DNA from: Streptomyces sp. MUM 203J | Lineage (GTDB): Bacteria > Actinomycetota > Actinomycetes > Streptomycetales > Streptomycetaceae | DNA length: 64,000 bases | Direction of reading: 5' to 3' | Assembly: GCF_022414595.1 (NCBI RefSeq) | Contig: NZ_JADWYO010000017.1 | Span: 30,930 to 94,929, forward strand | Shown here: positions 44,580-53,126 of the stretch, piece by piece | Layout of the letters: each line of letters starts with the position of its first letter | How positions within the stretch are numbered: position 1 is the first letter of the stretch | Notes under the pieces: generated by a model | The model's input: the letters and a program-made list of their open reading frames with translations, nothing else | Told to the model about the DNA's origin: nothing | Database searches by the model: none | Program-made: the position numbers and the translations under genes

Positions 44580-45845
44580 TTGAGCAGGCGAGTAGTGATC
44601 ACCGGCATCGGCGTGCGCGCGCCGGGCGGGTCCGGCAAGAAGGAGTTCTGGGACCTGCTGACCGCCGGTCGCACGGCCACCCGCCGTATCTCCTTCTTCG
44701 ACGCCTCGCCCTTCCGGTCGCAGGTGGCCGGCGAAGCCGACTTCCACCCCGAGGACGAAGGACTCACCCCCCGCGAGATCCGCAGGATGGACCGCTCCAC
44801 CCAGTTCGCCGTGGCCTGCACCCGCGAGGCCGTGGCCGACAGCGGCCTGGAGTTCAGCGGGCGGGACCCGCACCGTATCGGCGTCAGCCTCGGCAGCGCC
44901 GTCGCCGCCGCGACCAGCCTGGAGAACGAGTACCAGGTGATGTCGGACCGCGGCCGGGACTGGGTGGTCTCCCCCGAGTACCTCTCCCCCCACATGTTCG
45001 ACTACCTCACCCCCGGCGCCATGCCCGCCGAAGTCGCCTGGGCCGCCGGTGCCGAGGGCCCCGTGACCCTGGTGTCCGACGGCTGCACCTCCGGGCTCGA
45101 CGCCGTCGGCCACGCCGTACAGCTCATCCGCGAGGGCTCCGCCGACGTGATGATCACCGGGGCGGCCGACACCCCCGTCTCCCCGATCGTCGTCGCCTGC
45201 TTCGACGCCATCAGGGCGACGACCACCCGCAACGACGACGCGGCCCGCGCCTCCCGCCCCTTCGACGCCACCCGAGACGGCTTCGTCCTCGCCGAGGGCG
45301 CCGCCGTGTTCGTCCTGGAGGAGTACGAGGCGGCCCGCCGCCGCGGCGCACCCGTCTACGCCGAGATCACCGGCTACGCCACGCGCTGCAACGCGTACCA
45401 CATGACCGGTCTGAAGAAGGACGGCCGCGAGATGGCCGAGGCCATCCGCCACGCGCTGGACGAGTCCCAGATCGACCCCACGACCGTGGACTACGTCAAC
45501 GCCCACGGCTCCGGCACCAAGCAGAACGACCGGCACGAGACCGCCGCGTTCAAGCGCAGCCTGGGGACACACGCGTACAAGGTGCCGGTCAGCTCCATCA
45601 AGTCCATGGTCGGGCACTCCCTCGGCGCCATCGGCTCCGTCGAGATCGCGGCCAGTGCCCTCGCCATCAAGTACAACGTCGTCCCGCCGACAGCCAACCT
45701 GCACCAGCCCGACCCCGAGTGCGACCTCGACTACGTGCCCCTGACGGCACGCGACCAGCGTGTGGACACCGTGCTGACCGTCGGGAGCGGTTTCGGAGGG
45801 TTCCAGAGCGCCATGGTTCTGCGCGCCCCGGAGGAAGTGAACTGA
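44580..45845 (+). CDS. Type II PKS ketosynthase alpha
   Basis: The 421-residue KS-alpha condenses malonyl units in aromatic polyketide assembly. The catalytic triad is complete: Cys169 in [13 protein letters not shown], His in [11 protein letters not shown] and His in [12 protein letters not shown]. It starts at TTG 44580 with GGAG upstream. Its stop overlaps the KS-beta start (TGATG), the usual translational coupling. Highly conserved with actinorhodin-type KS-alpha by memory. Confidence 0.95.
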   Translation: MSRRVVITGIGVRAPGGSGKKEFWDLLTAGRTATRRISFFDASPFRSQVAGEADFHPEDEGLTPREIRRMDRSTQFAVACTREAVADSGLEFSGRDPHRIGVSLGSAVAAATSLENEYQVMSDRGRDWVVSPEYLSPHMFDYLTPGAMPAEVAWAAGAEGPVTLVSDGCTSGLDAVGHAVQLIREGSADVMITGAADTPVSPIVVACFDAIRATTTRNDDAARASRPFDATRDGFVLAEGAAVFVLEEYEAARRRGAPVYAEITGYATRCNAYHMTGLKKDGREMAEAIRHALDESQIDPTTVDYVNAHGSGTKQNDRHETAAFKRSLGTHAYKVPVSSIKSMVGHSLGAIGSVEIAASALAIKYNVVPPTANLHQPDPECDLDYVPLTARDQRVDTVLTVGSGFGGFQSAMVLRAPEEVN

Positions 45846-47071
45846 TGACCACCCGCACAGCAGTGATTACCGGCCTCGGGATCGCCGCTCCCAACGGCCT
45901 CGGGATCGACACCTACTGGAAGTCCGTCCTCGGCGGCCACGGCGGCATCGGACCGGTGACCCGCTTCGACGCCTCAGGCTACCCGTCCCGGCTGGCCGGG
46001 CAGATCGACGACTTCGACGCCGAGGAGCACCTGCCGAGCCGGCTGCTGCCGCAGACCGACCGGTCCACGCAGCTCGCGTTCGCCGCCGCCGACTGGGCGG
46101 TCGACGACGCCGGCGTCGGTGTGGGCGACTTCCAGGACTACGACATGGGCGTGGTCACCGCCAACGCGCTCGGCGGCTTCGACTTCACCCACCAGGAGTT
46201 CCGCAAGCTGTGGCAGCAGGGGCCGCGGTACGTCAGCGTCTACGAGTCCTTCGCCTGGTTCTACGCCGTCAACACCGGCCAGATCTCCATCCGGCACAAG
46301 ATGCGCGGCCCGAGCGCCGCCCTGGTCGCGGAGCAGGCCGCCGGCCTCGACGCGCTGGGCCACGCCCGCCGCACCATCCGCCGCGGCACGCAGCTCGTGG
46401 TCGCCGGCGGCGTGGACTCCGCGCTCGACCCCTGGGGCTACGTCTCGCAGCTGAGCGGCGGCCTCGTCACCACCGCCACCGACCCGGACCGCGCGTACCT
46501 GCCCTTCGACGCGCAGGCGTCCGGCTATGTGCCCGGCGAGGGCGGCGCGCTGCTCGTCGTCGAGGACAAGGGCAGCGCCCTGCGCCGGGGCGCCGAGCGC
46601 ATCTACGGCGAACTCGCCGGCCACGCCGCCGGGTTCGACCCCGCGCCTGGATCGGGACGCCCGCCCGCCTTGGGCCGGGTCGCCGCCGCCGCTCTCGCGG
46701 ACGCCGGGCTGACCCCCGGCGACATCGACGTGGTCTTCGCCGACGGCGCCGGCATACCGGACCTCGACGCGGCCGAGGCCGACGCGATCCGGGAGCTCTT
46801 CGGCCCGCTGGCCGTGCCGGTCACCGCGCCGAAGGCGCTCACCGGCCGACTGTACGGCGGGGGTGGCCCGCTGGACGTCGCCACCGCGCTGCTGGCGATC
46901 CGCGACGGGGTGATCCCGCCGACCCCCGGGGTGACGGACGTACCGGACCACTACGGCATCGACCTCGTCCGCGACGAGCCCCGCGAACACCCCGTGCGCC
47001 ACGCACTGGTCCTGGCCCGCGGCCGCAGGGGCTTCAACTCGGCGGTCGTGGTCTCAGCGACGCCCCGCTGA
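45845..47071 (+). CDS. Type II PKS chain-length factor (KS beta)
   Basis: The 408-residue partner of KS-alpha sets chain length. The active-site Cys is replaced by Gln164 in VAEQAAGLDALG, the diagnostic chain-length-factor substitution, and YVPGEGGALLVVED matches the family. ATG 45845 overlaps the KS-alpha stop by one base. An ACP gene normally follows directly, but only 186 bp of non-coding DNA separates this stop from the NTF2-like gene. Confidence 0.93.
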   Translation: MTTRTAVITGLGIAAPNGLGIDTYWKSVLGGHGGIGPVTRFDASGYPSRLAGQIDDFDAEEHLPSRLLPQTDRSTQLAFAAADWAVDDAGVGVGDFQDYDMGVVTANALGGFDFTHQEFRKLWQQGPRYVSVYESFAWFYAVNTGQISIRHKMRGPSAALVAEQAAGLDALGHARRTIRRGTQLVVAGGVDSALDPWGYVSQLSGGLVTTATDPDRAYLPFDAQASGYVPGEGGALLVVEDKGSALRRGAERIYGELAGHAAGFDPAPGSGRPPALGRVAAAALADAGLTPGDIDVVFADGAGIPDLDAAEADAIRELFGPLAVPVTAPKALTGRLYGGGGPLDVATALLAIRDGVIPPTPGVTDVPDHYGIDLVRDEPREHPVRHALVLARGRRGFNSAVVVSATPR

Positions 47072-47207
47072 GCCGCACGGGCTGCGCAAACCGCGCGAAC
47101 TGCGGGACCGCACGGGCCGCGGGCCGGCGTGAGCTGCGGGGTCGTGTGTGCCTCGTGGGGTGCTGGGGCGTGGCGCGGCGGCCCGCTGGGCCGGGTTCGG
47201 CCGCACC

Positions 47208-47245
47208 CTCCGCCCCTTCGCTTTCCTCCCTTCCTACTCATCACC
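47208..47245 (+). repeat. Pyrimidine-rich leader repeat, copy B (before the NTF2-like gene)
   Basis: The stretch TCCGCCCCTTCGCTTTCC followed by TCCCTTCCTACTCATCACC resembles copy A at 43636-43670, with a 3-base insertion (TAC) before CATCACC. It lies 13-50 nt before the NTF2-like start. Upstream of it, CCGCACGGGC is directly repeated near 47073 and 47108. Confidence 0.4.
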
Positions 47246-47257
47246 GGAGCTTCCGAC

Positions 47258-47698
47258 ATGACCATCGCCGCCCCCACCGCCTCCGCGGTGTCCACCGAGC
47301 TCTACACCCGGGTCCAGCACTTCTACGCGCACCAGATGCAGCACCTGGACGCCGGGCGCTTCGAGGACTACGTCGCCACCTTCACCGAGGACGGCGAGTT
47401 CCAGCACTCCCCGAGCGCCGAACCGGCCGTGACCCGGCCGGCGATCCTCAACGAGCTGATCGAGTTCCACCGGCGCTTCGACAACGACCCCGTCCAGCGG
47501 CGCCACTGGTTCAACCACATAGCCCTGGAGCCCCGGCAGGACGGCAGCATCCGCTCCACGGTGTACGCCCTGGTCGTAACGACCCGCCCCGGCGGCAAGC
47601 CCGACCTGGCGCCCAGTTGCGTCGTCCACGACGTCCTGGTCGACGGCCCTGAAGGCCTCCAGATGAAGTCCCGCACGGTGAGCCACGACCAGCTCTGA
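47258..47698 (+). CDS. NTF2/SnoaL-like small enzyme
   Basis: A 146-residue cone-shaped NTF2-fold protein: YTRVQHFYAHQMQHLDAGRFEDYVATFTEDGEFQHSP is the SnoaL-like N-terminal half and RRHWFNHIALEP the strand with candidate catalytic His/Asn. In aromatic polyketide pathways this fold does ring cyclisation (SnoaL), hydroxylation (SnoaL2, AclR) or acts as a dioxygenase beta-like subunit. ATG 47258 is used; the frame upstream is not coding. It could supply part of the missing cyclase activity, which is inference. Confidence 0.82.
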   Translation: MTIAAPTASAVSTELYTRVQHFYAHQMQHLDAGRFEDYVATFTEDGEFQHSPSAEPAVTRPAILNELIEFHRRFDNDPVQRRHWFNHIALEPRQDGSIRSTVYALVVTTRPGGKPDLAPSCVVHDVLVDGPEGLQMKSRTVSHDQL

Positions 47699-47788
47699 GG
47701 ACGCGGACGACGACGCCCGGGCCCGGCCCGGGCGTCGTACCACCGCTCTCGCAGAGACATAGAGACGGACGCAGACCGGAGAGACCCC

Positions 47789-49066
47789 ATGCGACTGCTC
47801 TTCATGTCCTCGCTCGCGCTCACCCTGCACGAGACGAGGATGGGCGTCGACCTCGCCGACCAGCTGGCGCCGGCCGGGGTGACGAGCCACTTCGTGATCG
47901 ACGCCTACAACGAGGACCAGCTGCGGCACACGGCCCACACGTACACCACCGTCACCTCGGCGCTGGGATCCCGGGTCCGTGACGACGTCGCGGACGTGGT
48001 GCGGGAGTTCCGCCCCGACGCCCTCGTGCTGTGCGACTACACCGCCCACTGGATGACCCATGTGATCAGTTACGACACCGATCCCTGGTACGTCGAGGAC
48101 TTCGGCGTCCCGGTCATCCCCATCGACCTGTACGACCTGACGCGCACCGGGCGCGAGGTGGAGATCCTCGGCAGGACGATGCAGGTCAGCGACCGCATCC
48201 TGGACATGCCCGCCCACCTGTGGCCGGTGCCGGGCGTCCGCCCGCACGCCGACCCCGACGGGCCCGCGCTGCCCTACCGGGCCGACCCCACCGTGACGCC
48301 GCTGTCCCGTGACGCCCGGCGCGAGGTGCGGCGGTCCCTGGGCGTGGCCGACGGCGACCGCCTGCTGGCGATCCCGGCGCTGCCGTGGCAGCACCTGATG
48401 CAGACCCGAGCCGGGCCGGCCACGAGGGCGCTGGCCGGCCGGGTGCCGGAGCTGGTGGCCCACTACCTGTCCAAGCTGCCGAAGGAGACGCGGTTCCTGT
48501 TCGTCGGGCCCGTCTTCGACGGCTTCGAGAGCCTGCCCGCCGACCGGGTCGTGCGGCGGCCCACGTACACGTCACGCGAGTACACCGATCTCCTCGGCGC
48601 GTCGGACGGCGTGATGTCCCTGTTCCTGCCGTCCTTCGCGCTCGAACGGGCCATCCTGGCGGACGTTCCCGGCCTGTTCACCCTCAACAGCTTCGCGATC
48701 GACGCAGGCGCGACGGGCACCGGGGCCGGGGAACTGGAGGAGGCGTTCGGCGGCCTGTCCCCCGAGGTCCGCGCGTGGCTGGCCAGCCACCCGGGCCCGA
48801 TCCCGCCGTTCCACATGTGGCCGCTGCGGTGGACCGGCGTCGTCGGGCCGCTGCTGGAGGACAACCCTTTCACGGACACCGCGCTGCGGACCGAGCTGTT
48901 CGACGAGGAGTCCGTGGTGGCGGGCGTCGAGGCCGTGCTGTACGACCCGGTGGTCCGGGACACGCTGGCCGCGGGCCGGGCCGCCTTCCGGGACGCGCTG
49001 GACCGCCTGCCGCCGACCGCGGAGGTCTTCATGACGGCCGCCGAGAGGGCGGGCGCACGAGGCTGA
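47789..49066 (+). CDS. GT-B-like protein of unknown function in the PKS locus
   Basis: A 425-residue protein that looks like a glycosyltransferase-fold protein: an N-terminal Rossmann-like opening MRLLFMSSLALTLHETRMGVDLADQLAPAGVTSHFVIDAYN and a later TRFLFVGPVFDGFESLP/TDLLGASDGVMSLFLPSFALERAILADVPGLF stretch, resembling the donor domain but without the HxGG signature. The hydrophobic and Asp-rich segment PVIPIDLYDLTRTGREVEIL is distinctive. I recall a DUF family of this kind (DUF6365) but am not certain. It is likely a tailoring or carrier-associated protein. Confidence 0.6.
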   Translation: MRLLFMSSLALTLHETRMGVDLADQLAPAGVTSHFVIDAYNEDQLRHTAHTYTTVTSALGSRVRDDVADVVREFRPDALVLCDYTAHWMTHVISYDTDPWYVEDFGVPVIPIDLYDLTRTGREVEILGRTMQVSDRILDMPAHLWPVPGVRPHADPDGPALPYRADPTVTPLSRDARREVRRSLGVADGDRLLAIPALPWQHLMQTRAGPATRALAGRVPELVAHYLSKLPKETRFLFVGPVFDGFESLPADRVVRRPTYTSREYTDLLGASDGVMSLFLPSFALERAILADVPGLFTLNSFAIDAGATGTGAGELEEAFGGLSPEVRAWLASHPGPIPPFHMWPLRWTGVVGPLLEDNPFTDTALRTELFDEESVVAGVEAVLYDPVVRDTLAAGRAAFRDALDRLPPTAEVFMTAAERAGARG

Positions 49067-49217
49067 CCCCTCGCGGCCCCGCCCGTGCCGCCCGCCACGG
49101 CGACGTCCGCGAGGCCGGACCACCGGAGCCACCCCGAGAGAGCGCCCCCGAGCCGGCAGGCCGGGAGGCGCCCCCGGACCAGCCTGACCCATACGTATAC
49201 GTACGCAGGAGTTCTCC

Positions 49218-50378
49218 GTGACCGTCGTCGCAGCAGAGACAACATCCACATCGCCCCTGGTCGCCGCCGCCCGTGCGGCCGTGCCCCTCGTGGCCCGGCA
49301 CGCCGCCGCGGCGGACACCAGCCGCGACCTGCACCCCGAGGTGATCGCCGCGATCGTCGACGCGGGCTTCACCCGCCACTTCTCCCCCCTGAGCCCGGGC
49401 GGCGCGTCCCGCACGGCCGACGCCGGCTTCGCCGAGATCACGCAGGCCACCGCCGCCCTGGGCGAGGGCTGCGCCTCCGCCGCGTGGGTGGCCTCGGTGA
49501 CGGCCGCCGCAGGCCGGCTGACCGGCTTCCTGCCCCGGGCAGGGCAGGAGGAGGTGTGGGCGAAGGGCGCCGGGACCGTCGTCGCCGCCGGGCTCATCCC
49601 GGCCGGGACCGCCACCCCGGTGCCGGGCGGCTGGACCGTGTCGGGCAGCTGGCCCTACGTCAGCGGCGTCGGCTTCGCCCACTGGGTCCTGCTCGCGGCC
49701 CGTACGGAGACGGCGGGCGGGACGGAGATCCGGCTGTTCGCCGTGCCCACGACGGATGTCGCGGTCGAGGACACCTGGTTCACCCTGGGCATGCGGGGCA
49801 CGGGCAGCAACACCGCGGCGGTGGACGGAGTCATGGTCCCGCAGGAGCGCTCGGTGCCGCTCGCCGCAGCGGTGACGGGCCGGCCCGTCGAGGCCTCCGC
49901 GGCGCCGTGCCACCGGCTGCCGCTCAAGGCGGTCAACGGCCTGTCCCTGACGGCCCCGCTCCTCGGAACGGCCAGGGGCGCGGTGCGCCGCTGGACGGAA
50001 CTGGCCGGAGCCAGGCTGTCGGGCGCGCCCGCCGGGGTGTCCGGTGCCACCGACCAGGGGACGTACGAGCAGATCCTCGCGCGGTCGGACGGCGAGGTCG
50101 AACTGGCCGCCCTGGCGCTGGACCGGGTGGCCCGCGCGGCCGACTCCGGCTCGGTCACCGAGGCCGGCACGGCGCGCGCCGTGCGGGACTGCGCCCTCGC
50201 CGCCGAGATCCTCGCCACGGCCGTGGACCGCCTGCTGCGGAGCGCGGGGACGCGCGCGCACGCCGAGCAGGAGGAGCTGCAGCGCCGCTGGCGCGACGTG
50301 ACCTGCGGCGCGGGGCACAACGCTCTGCAGTTCTCCCCGGCGGCCCAGCTGCACGCCCGCACCGTGCTAGGAGGGTGA
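49218..50378 (+). CDS. ActVA-ORF5-like flavin-dependent hydroxylase (acyl-CoA dehydrogenase fold)
   Basis: A 386-residue two-component monooxygenase oxygenase of the acyl-CoA dehydrogenase superfamily. The central GGWTVSGSWPYVSGVGFAHWVLL and WFTLGMRGTGSNTAAVDGVMVP are the flavin-interacting strands of this group (ActVA-ORF5, HpaB relatives), and it lacks the dehydrogenase C-terminal Glu motif. It needs FMNH2, which the reductase at 33679 could supply. It starts at GTG 49218 behind GCAGGAG. Its 3' end overlaps the convergent response-regulator gene by 12 bp. Confidence 0.82.
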   Translation: MTVVAAETTSTSPLVAAARAAVPLVARHAAAADTSRDLHPEVIAAIVDAGFTRHFSPLSPGGASRTADAGFAEITQATAALGEGCASAAWVASVTAAAGRLTGFLPRAGQEEVWAKGAGTVVAAGLIPAGTATPVPGGWTVSGSWPYVSGVGFAHWVLLAARTETAGGTEIRLFAVPTTDVAVEDTWFTLGMRGTGSNTAAVDGVMVPQERSVPLAAAVTGRPVEASAAPCHRLPLKAVNGLSLTAPLLGTARGAVRRWTELAGARLSGAPAGVSGATDQGTYEQILARSDGEVELAALALDRVARAADSGSVTEAGTARAVRDCALAAEILATAVDRLLRSAGTRAHAEQEELQRRWRDVTCGAGHNALQFSPAAQLHARTVLGG

Positions 50379-51167
50379 CGGCTGGGGCTGCCCCAGCCGG
50401 AAGCCGACCCCGCGGACCGTGACGATCCAGGCGCTCGACCCGAGCTTGCCGCGCACGTTGCTGACGTGGGTGTCGATGGTCCGCCCCGGCCGCGACACCG
50501 AGCCGTCCCACACCTGGGAGATCAGCTGCCTGCGGGAGACGACTCTGTCCGGCTGCGCCGCGAGCAGGTACAGCAGGTCGAACTCCTTGCGGGTCATCTC
50601 GACGGGGCGGCCGTCCAGCACCACCTCTCTGGACCCGGCGTCGATACGCAGCGGGCCGCGGGTGACGACCCGGGCGCGCGGCTGCCGCGGCCTGGCGCGC
50701 CGCAGGATCGCCTCCATGCGGGCCGTCAGCTCACGGAATCCGCACGTCCTGGTGACGCAGTCGTCGGCGCCGGCCTGGAGACAGAGGACCCGGTCGAGTT
50801 CGGAGTCCTGGGCGGAGACAGCGATGACAGGTGTCTGGCAGGTGGCCCGGATGCCACGGCAGACTTCAAGGCCGTCCAGATCGGGCAGGTCGAGGTCCAG
50901 CAGGACCAGGTCGGCTCCCCGGTGCGCCCGGAGAGCCTCCGCGCCGGTCGCCACGCTCTCCGCGGTGTAGCCGTGCCGGCGCAGCCCCTGCACCAGGGAT
51001 CCTGCGGCACGCGCCCCGCCGCCGTCCACCACGAGCACCCGCGGACCGTCACGCCGCGGCGGCACCGGAACGACGCGCGACCGTGGCCCGTCCTGCTGAT
51101 GGCGCTTGAGCGAGTAGGTCGACTGCGGCTGATCAGGCCGGTGGAGTAAGTCGGTCGCACCCTTCAT
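50367..51167 (-). CDS. Atypical OmpR/JadR1-like response regulator (TTA codon 7)
   Basis: A 266-residue protein with a receiver domain (about residues 42-155) and an OmpR winged helix (165-262: KEFDLLYLLAAQPDRVVSRRQLISQVWDG, IDTHVSNVRGKLG, VRGVGFRLG). The phospho-acceptor Asp is kept (LVLLDLDLPDLDG), but the acidic pair is reduced to VVDGGG and the conserved Lys is replaced (DDCVTRTCG instead of DDYLTKP), as in JadR1-type regulators that bind pathway products. Codon 7 is TTA (51149-51147). GGGGGGA precedes ATG 51167. No kinase gene is adjacent. It probably controls this polyketide locus. Confidence 0.87.
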   Translation of the reverse strand: MKGATDLLHRPDQPQSTYSLKRHQQDGPRSRVVPVPPRRDGPRVLVVDGGGARAAGSLVQGLRRHGYTAESVATGAEALRAHRGADLVLLDLDLPDLDGLEVCRGIRATCQTPVIAVSAQDSELDRVLCLQAGADDCVTRTCGFRELTARMEAILRRARPRQPRARVVTRGPLRIDAGSREVVLDGRPVEMTRKEFDLLYLLAAQPDRVVSRRQLISQVWDGSVSRPGRTIDTHVSNVRGKLGSSAWIVTVRGVGFRLGQPQPSPS

Positions 51168-51293
51168 GGTTCCCCCCTGGGAGCAGGCGTATAGAGCAAG
51201 AATGAAACCGCACAGTCGGTTTGTCAACATTTAACAGTCCGGCACCACGGGAGAACCCCGCGACAGCAGGAGACAGCCGCACCGGGATCCGCC

Positions 51294-51841
51294 CGTGCCG
51301 AAGAGCACCCCCGTCCGGAGAAGGTCACCCCGGACAACCTCCTGAAGGCATGCGCCGTCCAAGTGGCCTCCCACCAGCAGAAGTTCGCCTCGCCGGTGGC
51401 CACGTCCCTCGCGGAGGCGTACGTCCACGGGACATCGCCCGGCCCCGCGTCATCATGGACGGCGACGCACTGGTCGGCTTCGTCATGGCCTTCTTCGACG
51501 TGCCGTTCACCGAGAACAGCCACCACGACCGCCCGCGCGACGGCCTGTGGCGCCTCGACATCACGGAAGCCCACCAGGGCAAGGGGTACGGCCGGTTCGC
51601 CGTGGAGGCGGTCGGCGACGAGATCCGCCGCCGCGGCGGCACCCGCGTCACGGTCACCTGGCAGCAGGGCGAGGGCGGCCCCGAGGACTTCTACCGCGAA
51701 CCGGGCTTCGAGCCGACGGGCGGGACGAGCGACGACGAGCCGGCGGGTGAGATGGGCCTGCCCCCGTCGCCCCGACCTCGCCGGTATCCACTTCTCGCCC
51801 GGCGGGAACGGCCCTGCCGTGGCGCCATGGCGGCGACCTAG
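51294..51841 (+). pseudogene. Broken GNAT acetyltransferase, paralogue of 32815-33312
   Basis: Residues RPEKVTPDNLLKACAVQVAS and SPVATSLAEAYVH (frame of 51294) correspond to the first third of the intact GNAT protein. After TAC GTC CAC (51420-51428) one base is missing, and the match resumes in the next register as ARPRVIMDGDALVGFVMAFFDV, with the acetyl-CoA motif HQGKGYGRFAVEAVGDE and GPEDFYREPGFEPTG. No start codon is available in the first frame, and the C-terminal stop (after GLPPS) is also lost. Three lesions make this a pseudogene. Orientation is opposite to the intact copy. Confidence 0.8.
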
Positions 51842-52009
51842 CCGCCCACGTCGACTGACCGCCGGCCCGGCCCTCCCTGTCCGACGCACAGCCCCCGCGG
51901 AAGGGCGGTTGCAGCCCGGCGGGTGCTCAGCAGCGCCGCACGAACCGCGCCGCGCCGATGGCGTGCCGGGCGGCCGTGTCGCGCGGGCGGGCGCGCGCTC
52001 CGGTTCGGG

Positions 52010-53056
52010 TCAGCTTGACCCGCGGACCACCAGTGAGGTCGGCAGCACCAGTTGGCTCGGGTCCTGGGGCGTCGTGGCCGCGATCTCCTGGAGCAGCGCC
52101 CGGGCCATGACGCGGCCCATCTCCTCGACCGGCTGCCGCACGCTCGTCAGCGGCGGCTCCATGTGGCGGGCCACCACCGAGTCGTCCACCCCGACCAGTG
52201 CCACGTCCTCCGGCACCCGGCGCCCCGCCTCCCGCAGCGCGGACCGCGCGCCCGCCGCCATCACGTCCGACGCGGCGAACACCGCGTCCAGGCCCGGGCG
52301 GCGCACCAGCAGCGTGCGCATCGCGGCGCGACCGCCCTCCTCCGTGGAGTCGGCCGACACGATCAGATCCTCGTCCGCCGGAAGCCCCGCCGCCGCCAGG
52401 CCCTGCCGGTAGCCGTCCAGGCGGCAGCGCGCCACATACATGTCCTGCGGCCCCGCGATCGTGGCGATACCGCGCCGCCCACGGCCCGCCAGGTGGTCCA
52501 CCGCCGAGCGGCCCGCGCCCACGTTGTCCGAGTCCACGTACGCCACCGGCTCCGCCTCCGAACGGCGCCCGTGCAGGATCACCGGGATGCCCAGGTCCCG
52601 TACCGCCTCCGGCAGCGGATCGTCCGCGTGGACGAAGGCCAGCAGCACACCGTCCACCCGCTGCGCCGCCAGCTGCTGTTCGAAGAGCTGCCGCTGCTGC
52701 TGCGACCGGATCAGCGTGAGCAGCAACTGCTTGTCGGAGTCGGCCAGTTCCGCGCTCACGCCGCGGATCAGGTCCAGGAGGTACGACTCGGCGGACAGCC
52801 GGGCCCCCGTCTCCGGGATCACCAGCGCCACCGCGTCCGTCCGGGCTCCGGCCAGCGCACGGGCGGCGCGGTCCGGGACGTACCCCAGCTCGGCGACCGC
52901 CCGCACGACGGCGGCCTTGGCGCGGGCGCTCACCCGGGGCGAGCCGTTGACGACCCGGGACACCGTGCCCCGGCCCACCCCCGCGCGCGCGGCGACCTCC
53001 TCCAGCGTGGGCCTGCCTGTGCGCCGCCCGTTCGTCTGCCGTCCGTTCACCGCCAT
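52010..53056 (-). CDS. cebR: LacI-family repressor, CebR-like
   Basis: A 348-residue LacI regulator: HTH at residues 17-40 (TLEEVAARAGVGRGTVSRVVNG) with hinge VAELGYVPDRAARALA, and a periplasmic-binding-like ligand domain (DAVALVIPETGARL, VDGVLLAFVHADDPLPE, GVDDSVVARHMEPPLTSVRQP). The ATG at 53056 lies 54 bp from a perfect CebR box, and in other Streptomyces cebR sits just after the orn/tRNA-His region (from memory). CebR represses cellulose/cello-oligosaccharide uptake (cebEFG-bglC), but those genes are not next to it here. Confidence 0.82.
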   Translation of the reverse strand: MAVNGRQTNGRRTGRPTLEEVAARAGVGRGTVSRVVNGSPRVSARAKAAVVRAVAELGYVPDRAARALAGARTDAVALVIPETGARLSAESYLLDLIRGVSAELADSDKQLLLTLIRSQQQRQLFEQQLAAQRVDGVLLAFVHADDPLPEAVRDLGIPVILHGRRSEAEPVAYVDSDNVGAGRSAVDHLAGRGRRGIATIAGPQDMYVARCRLDGYRQGLAAAGLPADEDLIVSADSTEEGGRAAMRTLLVRRPGLDAVFAASDVMAAGARSALREAGRRVPEDVALVGVDDSVVARHMEPPLTSVRQPVEEMGRVMARALLQEIAATTPQDPSQLVLPTSLVVRGSS

Positions 53057-53110
53057 GCCGCATCGCCTCCCCGGCCTGTTCCCGTTCAACCTACAACTTC
53101 GGCGCCTGCC

Positions 53111-53126
53111 CTGGGAGCGCTCCCAG
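53111..53126. promoter_or_regulatory. cebR: CebR box upstream of the LacI gene
   Basis: CTGGGAGCGCTCCCAG is a perfect 16-bp palindrome containing the full CebR operator consensus TGGGAGCGCTCCCA. It lies 54 bp before the repressor start with no divergent gene to the right, so it can serve only autoregulation here. Confidence 0.85.

Noticed and set aside
47072..47257. Missed ACP gene after KS-beta
   Set aside because: The gap of 186 bp is too short for an 80-90 residue ACP, and no frame there shows a DSL phosphopantetheine motif.
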